Positions 35,625 through 41,907 of a stretch of 41,907 nucleotides of DNA are shown one piece after another (position 1 is the stretch's first letter; the number at the start of each line of letters is the position of its first letter). Source of the DNA: Bradyrhizobiaceae bacterium (GTDB lineage Bacteria > Pseudomonadota > Alphaproteobacteria > Rhizobiales > Aestuariivirgaceae); NCBI GenBank assembly GCA_947475225.1, contig CANJMQ010000030.1:1-41907 (forward strand), written 5' to 3'. The translations under genes were made by a program, and so were the position numbers. The notes beneath the pieces were generated by a model that was not told the DNA's origin, made no database searches, and saw only the letters and a program-made list of their open reading frames with translations.

Positions 35625-36394
35625 TGAAGACGCCGTGGATCGGCACCAGCTGGAAAATGAACAAGACGCGGGCAGAGGCCCGCGCCTTTGCCGAGGCGCT
35701 GAAGGCCTCGCCCTTCGCCAACACGCTGAAGGCGCAGCCCTTTGTCATCCCGCCCTTCCCCTATATCGCGGAGGTGGCGGACATCCTCTCCGGCACCCGG
35801 GTGAAGGTCGGCGCGCAGAACATGCACTGGGCGGACAGCGGCGCCTGGACGGGCGAGGTCTCGCCGCTGATGGTGAAGGACTGCGGTGCGACACTGGTCG
35901 AGCTCGGCCACAGCGAGCGCCGCAGCCATTTCGGCGAGACGGACGAGACGGTGGCCAGGAAGGTTGCCGCCGCCGTGAAGCACGGCCTCATCGCCCTCGT
36001 CTGCATCGGCGACACGCGCAGCGAATATGAGGCGGGCGCCACGGCGGACGTGCTTGCGAAACAGACGCGCTATGCGCTGCGGGACGTGGGCAAGACTGCG
36101 CCGGGCAAGGTCATCATCGCCTATGAGCCGGTGTGGTCGATCGGCGAGGGTGGCATACCGGCTGACCCCGCTTTCGCCAACGCCCAGCATGCGAAGCTTA
36201 AAGATCTGACGAAAGAGATCGCCGGGCAGCCGCTTCCCATCCTCTATGGTGGCAGCGTCAACCCGCAGAACTGTTGCGACCTGGCCGCCATGTCGGATAT
36301 TGACGGGCTCTTCATCGGAAGGTCCGCCTGGGACCCCGCAGGATACATCGGCATCATCGAGGCCGTCACACGCAGATTGGGAGAAACAGCATGA
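35624..36394 (+). CDS. eryH: Triose-phosphate-isomerase family enzyme, EryH/TpiB type
   Basis: A 256-residue TIM barrel. Lys11 is in TSWKMN, the catalytic His in LGHSERR, the catalytic Glu in [12 protein letters not shown], and the phosphate loop is [10 protein letters not shown]. Canonical TpiA reads GNWKMN at the N-terminus; here the Asn is replaced (GTSWKMN), as I recall for the second, erythritol-linked TpiB group that isomerises tetrulose phosphates. The start ATG 35624 overlaps the eryC stop; a frame reading back to 35591 is inside eryC. Its ATGA overlap with rpiB makes a three-gene coupled unit. Ordinary glycolytic TpiA activity cannot be excluded. Confidence 0.87.
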   Translation: MKTPWIGTSWKMNKTRAEARAFAEALKASPFANTLKAQPFVIPPFPYIAEVADILSGTRVKVGAQNMHWADSGAWTGEVSPLMVKDCGATLVELGHSERRSHFGETDETVARKVAAAVKHGLIALVCIGDTRSEYEAGATADVLAKQTRYALRDVGKTAPGKVIIAYEPVWSIGEGGIPADPAFANAQHAKLKDLTKEIAGQPLPILYGGSVNPQNCCDLAAMSDIDGLFIGRSAWDPAGYIGIIEAVTRRLGETA

Positions 36395-36828
36395 AGATCG
36401 CAGTGGGCGCCGACAGCGCCGGAAAGCCGCTCCTCGACGTCATCGAGGCGCACCTGAAGTCGAAGCCAGAGCACCAGATCACCAATCTGAGCCAGTCCGG
36501 CTATTACGCCGATCTCTCCGCCGGCCTCGCCCACAAGGTGAAGGACGGCGAATTCGAGCGCGGCATCCTGATTTGTGGCACCGGCATCGGCGTGTGCATC
36601 TCGGCCAACAAGGTGCCGGGCATCCGTGCGGCCCTGACCCATGACACCTATTCGGCCGAACGTGCGGCGAAGTCCAACAACGCCCAGATCATCACCATGG
36701 GCGCCCGCGTCATCGGGCCGGAACTGGCGAAGGCCATCGTCGACACCTGGCTTGCCTCGGAGTTCGACCCCAAGGGTTCCTCGGCCGCCAATGTCGAGGC
36801 AATCAACAAGCTGGATGGCAGCTGCTGA
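36391..36828 (+). CDS. rpiB: RpiB/LacAB-family sugar-phosphate isomerase, EryI type
   Basis: A 145-residue isomerase of the RpiB fold. The active-site Cys62 lies in [15 protein letters not shown], and [15 protein letters not shown] and [14 protein letters not shown] are the remaining family segments. The N-terminus reads [11 protein letters not shown] instead of the usual SDHAG of ribose-5-phosphate isomerase B, as in enzymes that convert D-erythrulose 4-phosphate to D-erythrose 4-phosphate (EryI/DerI type). It is the last gene of the eryC-tpiB-rpiB operon, with an ATGA overlap upstream and hairpins downstream. Confidence 0.9.
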   Translation: MKIAVGADSAGKPLLDVIEAHLKSKPEHQITNLSQSGYYADLSAGLAHKVKDGEFERGILICGTGIGVCISANKVPGIRAALTHDTYSAERAAKSNNAQIITMGARVIGPELAKAIVDTWLASEFDPKGSSAANVEAINKLDGSC

Positions 36829-36877
36829 ACATCCGCACCGCCGCACCCCCGGCGAAGCCCCACTGAGAAGGAGTTGG

Positions 36878-36896
36878 ATCCCGGCCCTCCCGGGAT
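36878..36896 (+). other. Hairpin downstream of rpiB
   Basis: ATCCCGG (36878-36884) / CCGGGAT (36890-36896) with a 5-base loop, 50 bases after the rpiB stop, without a T-run. It is directly followed by a second GC-rich palindromic stretch (36898-36923). It may act with the terminator at 36947. Confidence 0.5.
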
Positions 36897-36946
36897 GGCG
36901 CCCCCCAAAATGGGTGGGGCGGGCAGAGAAGATGCTTGACTCTTTT

Positions 36947-36970
36947 CCTAGCCTATGCTAGGTATTTTGT
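36947..36970 (+). terminator. Terminator of the eryC-tpiB-rpiB operon
   Basis: CCTAGC (36947-36952) / GCTAGG (36957-36962) with a CTAT loop, followed by TATTTTGT. The T-rich tail is on the plus side only, so it ends the plus-strand operon rather than polA. Confidence 0.6.
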
Positions 36971-37006
36971 CCTTAACGTGCCTTCTGCTGATTGACATTG
37001 TGAATC

Positions 37007-39937
37007 CTAATGGGCGGCCTCCCAGTTCTGGGCTGCCCGCGCGTCCACCTGAAGGGGGACGCTCAACTTCACCACCGGATCGGGGGCGGAGACCATCACT
37101 TTTTTGACCATGTCCATGGTGCGCTCAGCTTCTGCGTCCACGCATTCGAAGATCAGCTCGTCATGCACCTGCAGCAGCATGCGGGCCTTGAGGCCTGCCT
37201 CGTTCAGCGCGTCCGGCATGCGGATCATGGCGCGGCGGATGATGTCGGCGGCGGCACCCTGGATCGGCGCGTTGATGGCGGCGCGCTCGAGGAAGGCGCG
37301 CTCGGAGGCGTTGGGCGATCTGATGCGCGGAAAATGCATGCGGCGGCCGAAGATGGTCTCGACATAGCCCTTGTCACGGGCCTCCTGCTTGGTCGCCTCC
37401 ATGTAGTCCCGGATGCCGGGGAAGCGCTTGAAATAGGTGCGGATGTATTCTCCCGCCTCCTCCCGTCCGATGCCCAACTGGTTGGCGAGGCCGAAGGCCG
37501 AGATGCCGTAGATGATGCCGAAGTTGATGGCCTTGGCGCGACGGCGCACCTGGGGGTCCATGCCTTCGACCGGCACGTTGAACATTTCCGACGCCGTCAT
37601 GGCGTGAATGTCGAGGCCCTCGGCGAAGGCTTTTTTCAATTGCGCGATGTCGGCCACATGGGCCACCACGCGCAGCTCGATCTGGCTGTAGTCGGCACTC
37701 ACCAGCTTCGCGCCTTCAGGCGCGATGAAGGCGGCGCGGATCTTGCGGCCCTCCTCGGTGCGGACGGGGATGTTCTGCAGGTTCGGATCGGTTGAGGCGA
37801 GGCGGCCGGTGGAGGTGGCCGCCATCGAGTAGGAGGTGTGGACGCGCTTGGTCTGCGGGTTGATGTAGTTGGGCAGCGCATCGGTATAGGTGGAGCGGAG
37901 CTTCGATAGCTGGCGCCAGTCGAGCACGCGGCGGGCAAGCTCGATGCCCTGCCCCGCGAGGTCTTCCAGTGCATCCGAGTCGGTGCTCCACGCACCCGTC
38001 GCCGTCTTGCGGCCACCCGGCAGGCCCATGCGGCCGAACAGCATGTCGCCCAGCTGCTTCGGCGAGCCGATGTTGAAGCGCTCGCCTGCCAGCTCATAGA
38101 CATGCGTCTCGATTCCGGCACAGGCGGTGGCAAGCTCGTTGGAGAGGCGACGCAGCAGCTCCGGGTCGATGAGGATGCCCTCCATCTCCATCGCGGCCAG
38201 CACGGCCACCAGGGGGCGCTCCAGCGTCTCGTACACGGTGAGCTTGCCAAGCGTGGCGAGGCGCGGCTTCAAGAGCAGCCAGAGGCGCAGCGTGATGTCG
38301 GCATCCTCCGCCGCATACCGCGTGGCATCGGCGAGGGGCACCAGGTCGAAGGTGATCATCGACTTGCCGGAGCCGGCCACATCCTTGAAGGCGATGCACT
38401 TGTGGTTGAGATGGCGCTGCGACAGCTCGTCCATGCCATGGCCCACGTCACCCGACTCGAGCACGTAGGACATGAGCATCGTGTCGTCGATGGGGCTGAC
38501 GGCGATGCCGTGCCGCTTCAGCACTTCGATGTCATACTTGAGGTTCTGGCCGATCTTGAGGATGGACGGGTCTTCAAGCAGCGGCTTCAGAACGGCGATG
38601 GCCTCGGCGAGCGGCACCTGGCCCTCGACCAGTTCACCGCCGAACAGCCCGCCGCCGGACGCCTTGTGCTGGAGCGGAATGTAGCAGGCCCGGCCGGGAG
38701 CCGTGGCCAGCGACACGCCGACGAGATTGGCGCGCATCGAGTCAAGCGAGTCCGTCTCGGTGTCGAGCGCGATGTAACCCTTGGCGTAAGCCGCCTGGCA
38801 CCAGTCCTTCAGTGTACTGAGCGTCGTGACCGTCTCGTAGTCAGCATGGTTGACGGGGATGGCGAGGAGTGAGGCATCCTCGCGGCTCACCGGCGCTTCC
38901 ACGGCCGCTGCGGTGGCGGGCGCCTCGGTGGGCTCGGGCTTGCGGGCAAAGCGCGGCGGGGGAAGGGCTGCAGCCTCGCCACCTTCCGGCGGCCAGAACT
39001 TCACCTCGACGGGGATCGGGTCAATGGCGGTGGAATCACTGTCGAGCTCGCCCGCAATCTTCCTGGTGAAGGAGGTGAACTCCAGCGCCTTGGTGAAGCC
39101 GATCAACTGCGAGGCGCGCGGCGTGTCGACCGCGAAGCCGCTCACGTCATGGTCCACCGGCACATGGTCATCGAGTGTCACGAGCTGCTTCGAGATGCGC
39201 GCCTGCTCGGCAAATTCGATCAGGTTCTCGCGGCGCTTCTGCTGCTTGATCTCAGGGGCGCGGGCCAGCAGCGTTTCGAGGTCGCCATATTCGGTGATGA
39301 GCTGGGCGGCGGTCTTGACGCCGATGCCGGGGACGCCCGGCACGTTGTCGACCGAGTCGCCGGCGAGCGCCTGGATGTCGATGACCTTGTCCGGCGGGAC
39401 GCCGAATTTCTCGAGCACTTCCGGCTCGCCCACCTCGCGGTCCTTCATGGTGTCGTACAGCGCCACGCCGGGGCGGATCAGCTGCATCAGGTCCTTGTCG
39501 GAGGAGACGATGCGGCAGGTGGCCCCGGCCTCCACCGCCTGGCGGGCATAGGTGGCAATCAAGTCATCGGCCTCATAATTCGCCTGCTCGACGCAGGCGA
39601 CATTGAAGGCGCGGGTGGCCTGGCGGATCAGGCCGAACTGGGGGCGGAGATCGGCCGGGGGCTCCGGCCGCTGCGCCTTGTATTGCGGGTAGATGGCGTT
39701 GCGGAACGACTTCGAGGAATGATCGAAGATCACCGCGAGGTGGGTGGGCTTCTCGCCGGCCTTCGTCTCCTTCAGGAGCTTCCACAGCATGTTGCAGAAG
39801 CCCTGCACGGCGCCGACGGGAAGCCCGTCGGACTTGCGCGTCAGCGGCGGGAGCGCGTGGTAGGCGCGGAAAATATACCCAGAGCCATCGATGAGGTAGA
39901 GATGGTCGCCGGGCTTGAGGGGGGAGGTTGTGGACAT
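37007..39937 (-). CDS. polA: DNA polymerase I
   Basis: A 976-residue three-domain polymerase. An N-terminal 5'-3' nuclease (LYLIDGSGYIFRAYHALPP, VSSDKDLMQLI, PGVPGIGVKTA) is followed by an intact 3'-5' proofreading domain (IALDTETDSLDSM, KIGQNLKYD) and the family A polymerase with motif A VSADYSQIELRVVAHV, motif B RRAKAINFGIIYGISAFG and motif C LQVHDELIFE. It fills gaps, removes Okazaki RNA primers and serves excision repair. The linker around residues 310-350 is Ala/Pro/Glu-rich. It lies 40 bases after the alcohol dehydrogenase gene on the same strand. Confidence 0.97.
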   Translation of the reverse strand: MSTTSPLKPGDHLYLIDGSGYIFRAYHALPPLTRKSDGLPVGAVQGFCNMLWKLLKETKAGEKPTHLAVIFDHSSKSFRNAIYPQYKAQRPEPPADLRPQFGLIRQATRAFNVACVEQANYEADDLIATYARQAVEAGATCRIVSSDKDLMQLIRPGVALYDTMKDREVGEPEVLEKFGVPPDKVIDIQALAGDSVDNVPGVPGIGVKTAAQLITEYGDLETLLARAPEIKQQKRRENLIEFAEQARISKQLVTLDDHVPVDHDVSGFAVDTPRASQLIGFTKALEFTSFTRKIAGELDSDSTAIDPIPVEVKFWPPEGGEAAALPPPRFARKPEPTEAPATAAAVEAPVSREDASLLAIPVNHADYETVTTLSTLKDWCQAAYAKGYIALDTETDSLDSMRANLVGVSLATAPGRACYIPLQHKASGGGLFGGELVEGQVPLAEAIAVLKPLLEDPSILKIGQNLKYDIEVLKRHGIAVSPIDDTMLMSYVLESGDVGHGMDELSQRHLNHKCIAFKDVAGSGKSMITFDLVPLADATRYAAEDADITLRLWLLLKPRLATLGKLTVYETLERPLVAVLAAMEMEGILIDPELLRRLSNELATACAGIETHVYELAGERFNIGSPKQLGDMLFGRMGLPGGRKTATGAWSTDSDALEDLAGQGIELARRVLDWRQLSKLRSTYTDALPNYINPQTKRVHTSYSMAATSTGRLASTDPNLQNIPVRTEEGRKIRAAFIAPEGAKLVSADYSQIELRVVAHVADIAQLKKAFAEGLDIHAMTASEMFNVPVEGMDPQVRRRAKAINFGIIYGISAFGLANQLGIGREEAGEYIRTYFKRFPGIRDYMEATKQEARDKGYVETIFGRRMHFPRIRSPNASERAFLERAAINAPIQGAAADIIRRAMIRMPDALNEAGLKARMLLQVHDELIFECVDAEAERTMDMVKKVMVSAPDPVVKLSVPLQVDARAAQNWEAAH

Positions 39938-39977
39938 GGCCGCACTATGACACCGCGAGTTGGGCGATGCCAGAGCT

Positions 39978-41027
39978 TCAGGCCTGAAGCCTGTCGATGA
40001 CGGTGACGCCGACGCCGGTGTAGCCGTCCATGGCCTTGAGCGCGGCCCCGGCTTCTGACAGCGCGATGCGGCGGGTGATCATGCGGGCGGGGTCCAGCCG
40101 GCCACCGGCGATCATGCCGAGGAGCGCGGAAAACCGCGAGGCGGCGATGCCGCGCGTGCCGAGGATCGAGATCTGCCGGGCATAGACGGTTTCGAGCAGC
40201 GGCATGGGCGGACTGGCGTGCGGGCCCAGGGGCTGGCCGATCTGCACGTGGCGGCCGAGCTTCCTGAGGCTCCGCACCGAATTGTGGATGGTGGCGGTGA
40301 TGCCGAGGCCGTCGATCGAGACATGGGCGCCGCCGCCGGTGATGTCACGCACCGCCAGTGCGGCGTCGTCCAGCTTTGAGGGGTTGAGCGTCACGTTGGC
40401 GCCAAGCGCCTTCGCCATGGCCAGCGCCTCCTCGTTGATGTCGATGGCCACGATCTGCGCGCCCAGCGCCGCGCCGATCATGACGGCGGACAGGCCCACG
40501 CCACCGCAGCCGTGGATCGCCAGCCACTCGCCGGGCTTGAGATGGGCCCGGTCAACAAGGCCACGGAAGGCGGTGGTGAGACGGCAGCCCATGGCGGCTG
40601 CTTCGGCAAAGCCGAGGGTTTCGGGCAGCCGCACCAGGTTGAAGTCCGCGCGCGGCACGGCCAGCAGCTCCGCGAAGGCGCCCCAGCCGGAAAATCCCAC
40701 CACATGCTGGTGGTTGCAGACGGTCGGTTCCCCCACCCGGCAGTCCGGACAGTCGCCGCAGGCGAGGATGAAGGGGGCGGTGACCCGGTCGCCCAGCCGG
40801 AAGCTGCGGACCTCGGGCCCGACGGCCAAGATGGTGCCCGCGAACTCATGCCCCGGCACATGCGGCAGCGCCACGTCGGGGTCGACCCCGCTCCAGCCAT
40901 GATGGTCCGACCGGCAGACGCCGCAGGCCTCGACCTTCAGGATCACGCCATCCACCGGGCAGTCCGGATCCGGCACCTGGCGGATCTCCAGCGGCCCCCG
41001 ATAGGCTTCGAACACGGCAGCTCTCAT
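39978..41027 (-). CDS. Zinc-dependent alcohol dehydrogenase family protein
   Basis: A 349-residue medium-chain dehydrogenase. Catalytic zinc ligands are in ACGVCRSDHHGW and GHEFAGTI; the structural zinc loop is CGDCPDCRVGEPTVC; the NAD(P) site is HGCGGVGLSAVMIG followed by an acidic IDIN, which favours NAD. Such enzymes oxidise primary or secondary alcohols or reduce aldehydes; the substrate is unknown. ATG 41027 has GGAGGT 6 bases before it. It is divergent from the tRNA-Arg gene and reads toward polA. Confidence 0.9.
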   Translation of the reverse strand: MRAAVFEAYRGPLEIRQVPDPDCPVDGVILKVEACGVCRSDHHGWSGVDPDVALPHVPGHEFAGTILAVGPEVRSFRLGDRVTAPFILACGDCPDCRVGEPTVCNHQHVVGFSGWGAFAELLAVPRADFNLVRLPETLGFAEAAAMGCRLTTAFRGLVDRAHLKPGEWLAIHGCGGVGLSAVMIGAALGAQIVAIDINEEALAMAKALGANVTLNPSKLDDAALAVRDITGGGAHVSIDGLGITATIHNSVRSLRKLGRHVQIGQPLGPHASPPMPLLETVYARQISILGTRGIAASRFSALLGMIAGGRLDPARMITRRIALSEAGAALKAMDGYTGVGVTVIDRLQA

Positions 41028-41064
41028 GACGGCACCTCCCCGAACAGCCCCTTAGCGCCAGCCA

Positions 41065-41093
41065 TTGCCGAACGCCACGGCTATCGGTTATAG
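41065..41093 (+). promoter_or_regulatory. Candidate promoter of tRNA-Arg
   Basis: TTGCCG (41065-41070), 17 bases, TTATAG (41088-41093), placed 15 bases before the tRNA. A reasonable sigma-70-like pair. Confidence 0.5.
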
Positions 41094-41107
41094 GATATCC
41101 GCGCGCT

Positions 41108-41184
41108 GCACCCGTAGCTCAGCTGGATAGAGTGCTGCCCTCCGAAGGCAGAGGTCACAGGTTCGAATCCTGTCGGGTGCGCCA
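41108..41184 (+). tRNA. tRNA-Arg (anticodon CCG)
   Basis: 77 bases including the encoded CCA. The acceptor stem is GCACCCG / CGGGTGC, perfectly paired; D arm GCTC/GAGT; anticodon stem CTGCC/GGCAG with loop CTCCGAA, giving anticodon CCG for Arg codon CGG; T arm ACAGG-TTCGAAT-CCTGT. A recombinase gene begins 155 bases downstream, so the 3' end of this tRNA is very probably the attachment site of an integrated element. Confidence 0.98.
41161..41184 (+). other. Probable attachment-site core (attL) at the 3' end of tRNA-Arg
   Basis: The T-loop-to-CCA part of the tRNA is the usual core for tyrosine recombinases that insert at tRNA genes and keep the tRNA whole. The sequence composition changes to AT-rich directly after base 41184. 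The matching attR copy should lie beyond the window's right end, so this is inferred. Confidence 0.55.
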
Positions 41185-41217
41185 CTTTTCTCCAATAAAA
41201 TCAATTATTTAAGTTTT

Positions 41218-41299
41218 TTACAAATCGCTCTTGGCAGATTTGTTCGTTCTTCGTACTCATTACAAAAGCTTTACAAAAATGCCTCGTTCTGATTACAAA
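41218..41299 (+). repeat. Four phased TTACAAA direct repeats, probable integrase arm sites
   Basis: TTACAAA occurs at 41218-41224, 41260-41266, 41271-41277 and 41293-41299, all in the same orientation. Start-to-start steps are 42, 11 and 22 bases, i.e. about 4, 1 and 2 helical turns. They lie between the tRNA and the recombinase gene, as arm-type binding sites of lambda-like integrases do. ACAAATC (41220-41226) and GATTTGT (41237-41243) also form an inverted repeat. Confidence 0.55.
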
Positions 41300-41338
41300 T
41301 AACCGTAATCATTGGACGATTTGGAAAAGAGGTCATTT

Positions 41339-41907
41339 TTGGAAGAAAGCGGTGAGCGAATAGACATTCGGGGCGATGGCAGAATCATCCTCTACAAGCG
41401 CGATGGTCTGAAGAAGCCAAAATGGCAGGCACGGATCCGAGTGCCGAATGCCACGGGCTACAAAATCGTCACCACCAAGACTGCTGATGTGAACGAAGCA
41501 CGGGTCTTCGCAGTCAACCTTTACGAGAAACTGTACTTTGATGTGAAGGCTGGCGGCACCCTTGCTTCCAAGACTTTCAAGCAGACCTTTGAGGAATGGA
41601 AGAAGTCTCTGACCACGCAAGGTCATACCCGTCAGGGTGGTTCTTGGGATGATACTATTGCCCGTGTGAAGTCATACGCGCTGGAGTACTTCGGGCAGAA
41701 GCGCATGTCTGACCTTAAGTCAGTGGACTTCATAGACTACTGGCTGTGGCGCAAGACGAACTTCACTCGCAAGGCACCATCAAATGGCACACTGAAGCGC
41801 GAACGCACTTGTTTGATGCCCCTGCTCAAGTTCGCTAAGAAGCGTGGCTATCTCACCGTCATACCCGACATGGAAGCACCGCAGTCAAAGACACAGCGGC
41901 GCTCTAC
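41339..41907 (+). CDS. Phage-type tyrosine recombinase/integrase, N-terminal part (cut by window end)
   Basis: About 189 codons of an open frame that runs off the right edge. It begins TTG 41339 (MEESGERIDIRGDGRII) with AAGAGGT six bases upstream. There is an N-terminal arm-binding-like region (LYKRDGLKKPKWQARIRV) and then a SAM-like core-binding region (FEEWKKSLTTQGHTRQGGSW, VKSYALEYFGQKRMSDL, FIDYWLWRKTNF, LMPLLKFAKKRGYL). The catalytic Arg-His-Arg-Tyr domain lies outside the window. Base use is clearly less GC-rich than the chromosome. Its place next to a tRNA marks the edge of a prophage or genomic island. Confidence 0.82.
   Translation, partial: MEESGERIDIRGDGRIILYKRDGLKKPKWQARIRVPNATGYKIVTTKTADVNEARVFAVNLYEKLYFDVKAGGTLASKTFKQTFEEWKKSLTTQGHTRQGGSWDDTIARVKSYALEYFGQKRMSDLKSVDFIDYWLWRKTNFTRKAPSNGTLKRERTCLMPLLKFAKKRGYLTVIPDMEAPQSKTQRRS

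Noticed and set aside
36937..36965. TTGACT, 17 bases, TAGGTA as a plus-strand promoter
   Set aside because: It overlaps the hairpin and T-tail read as a terminator, and no plus-strand gene follows before 41108.
41333..41626. 97-codon minus-strand frame near the right end
   Set aside because: It is opposite the recombinase frame, which has a ribosome site, composition and domain features; the minus frame has none.

Overview
The window reads as a GC-rich chromosome segment from an alphaproteobacterium, most likely order Hyphomicrobiales (Rhizobiales). The main evidence is a DivL-type pseudo-histidine kinase, a TsaE-phosphotransferase fusion, and the ChvI-ChvG-HprK-EIIA-HPr block next to pckA. 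No species can be named from the sequence alone.

Layout. (1) 1-11,946, plus strand: the 3' end of ahcY, then a tightly packed run of divL, tsaE-amgK fusion, murU, addB, addA and trxA, closed by a strong intrinsic terminator. These serve cell-cycle signalling, t6A tRNA modification and peptidoglycan recycling, and double-strand-break repair. (2) 12,043-20,819: an LTA-synthase-like membrane enzyme faces a minus-strand block (chvI, chvG, truncated hprK, EIIA-Man-type, HPr). hugZ diverges from this block and is followed by pckA and a TauE/SafE permease. (3) 20,816-36,828: a polyol catabolic region that I read as a tetritol (erythritol/threitol-type) locus. The minus-strand operon holds a SorC-family regulator, a Tat-type solute-binding protein, two permeases, two unequal ABC ATPases, an FGGY kinase, a 2-hydroxyacid dehydrogenase, a GlpD/EryB-family dehydrogenase and a MarR regulator with a Cys cluster. 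The divergent plus-strand set is eryC-like, tpiB/eryH and rpiB/eryI. Between the two arms sits a secreted alpha/beta hydrolase flanked by two copies of the same operator-like sequence. (4) 37,007-41,027, minus strand: polA and a zinc alcohol dehydrogenase. (5) 41,065-41,907: tRNA-Arg(CCG), followed by an AT-richer stretch with four phased TTACAAA repeats and the start of a tyrosine recombinase. This is the left edge of an integrated element that continues past the window.

How the genes may work together in region 3 (inference from families and context): the ABC transporter imports a polyol, the FGGY kinase phosphorylates it, the GlpD/EryB enzyme oxidises it to a ketose phosphate, and EryC, EryH and EryI isomerise that to an aldose phosphate such as erythrose 4-phosphate. 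The SorC regulator probably controls both arms through the repeated inverted-repeat operator. The 2-hydroxyacid dehydrogenase, the Cys-rich MarR protein and the secreted hydrolase do not belong to the classical erythritol scheme, and they make this locus the most interesting part of the window. No CRISPR array, rRNA or intact insertion sequence was seen.
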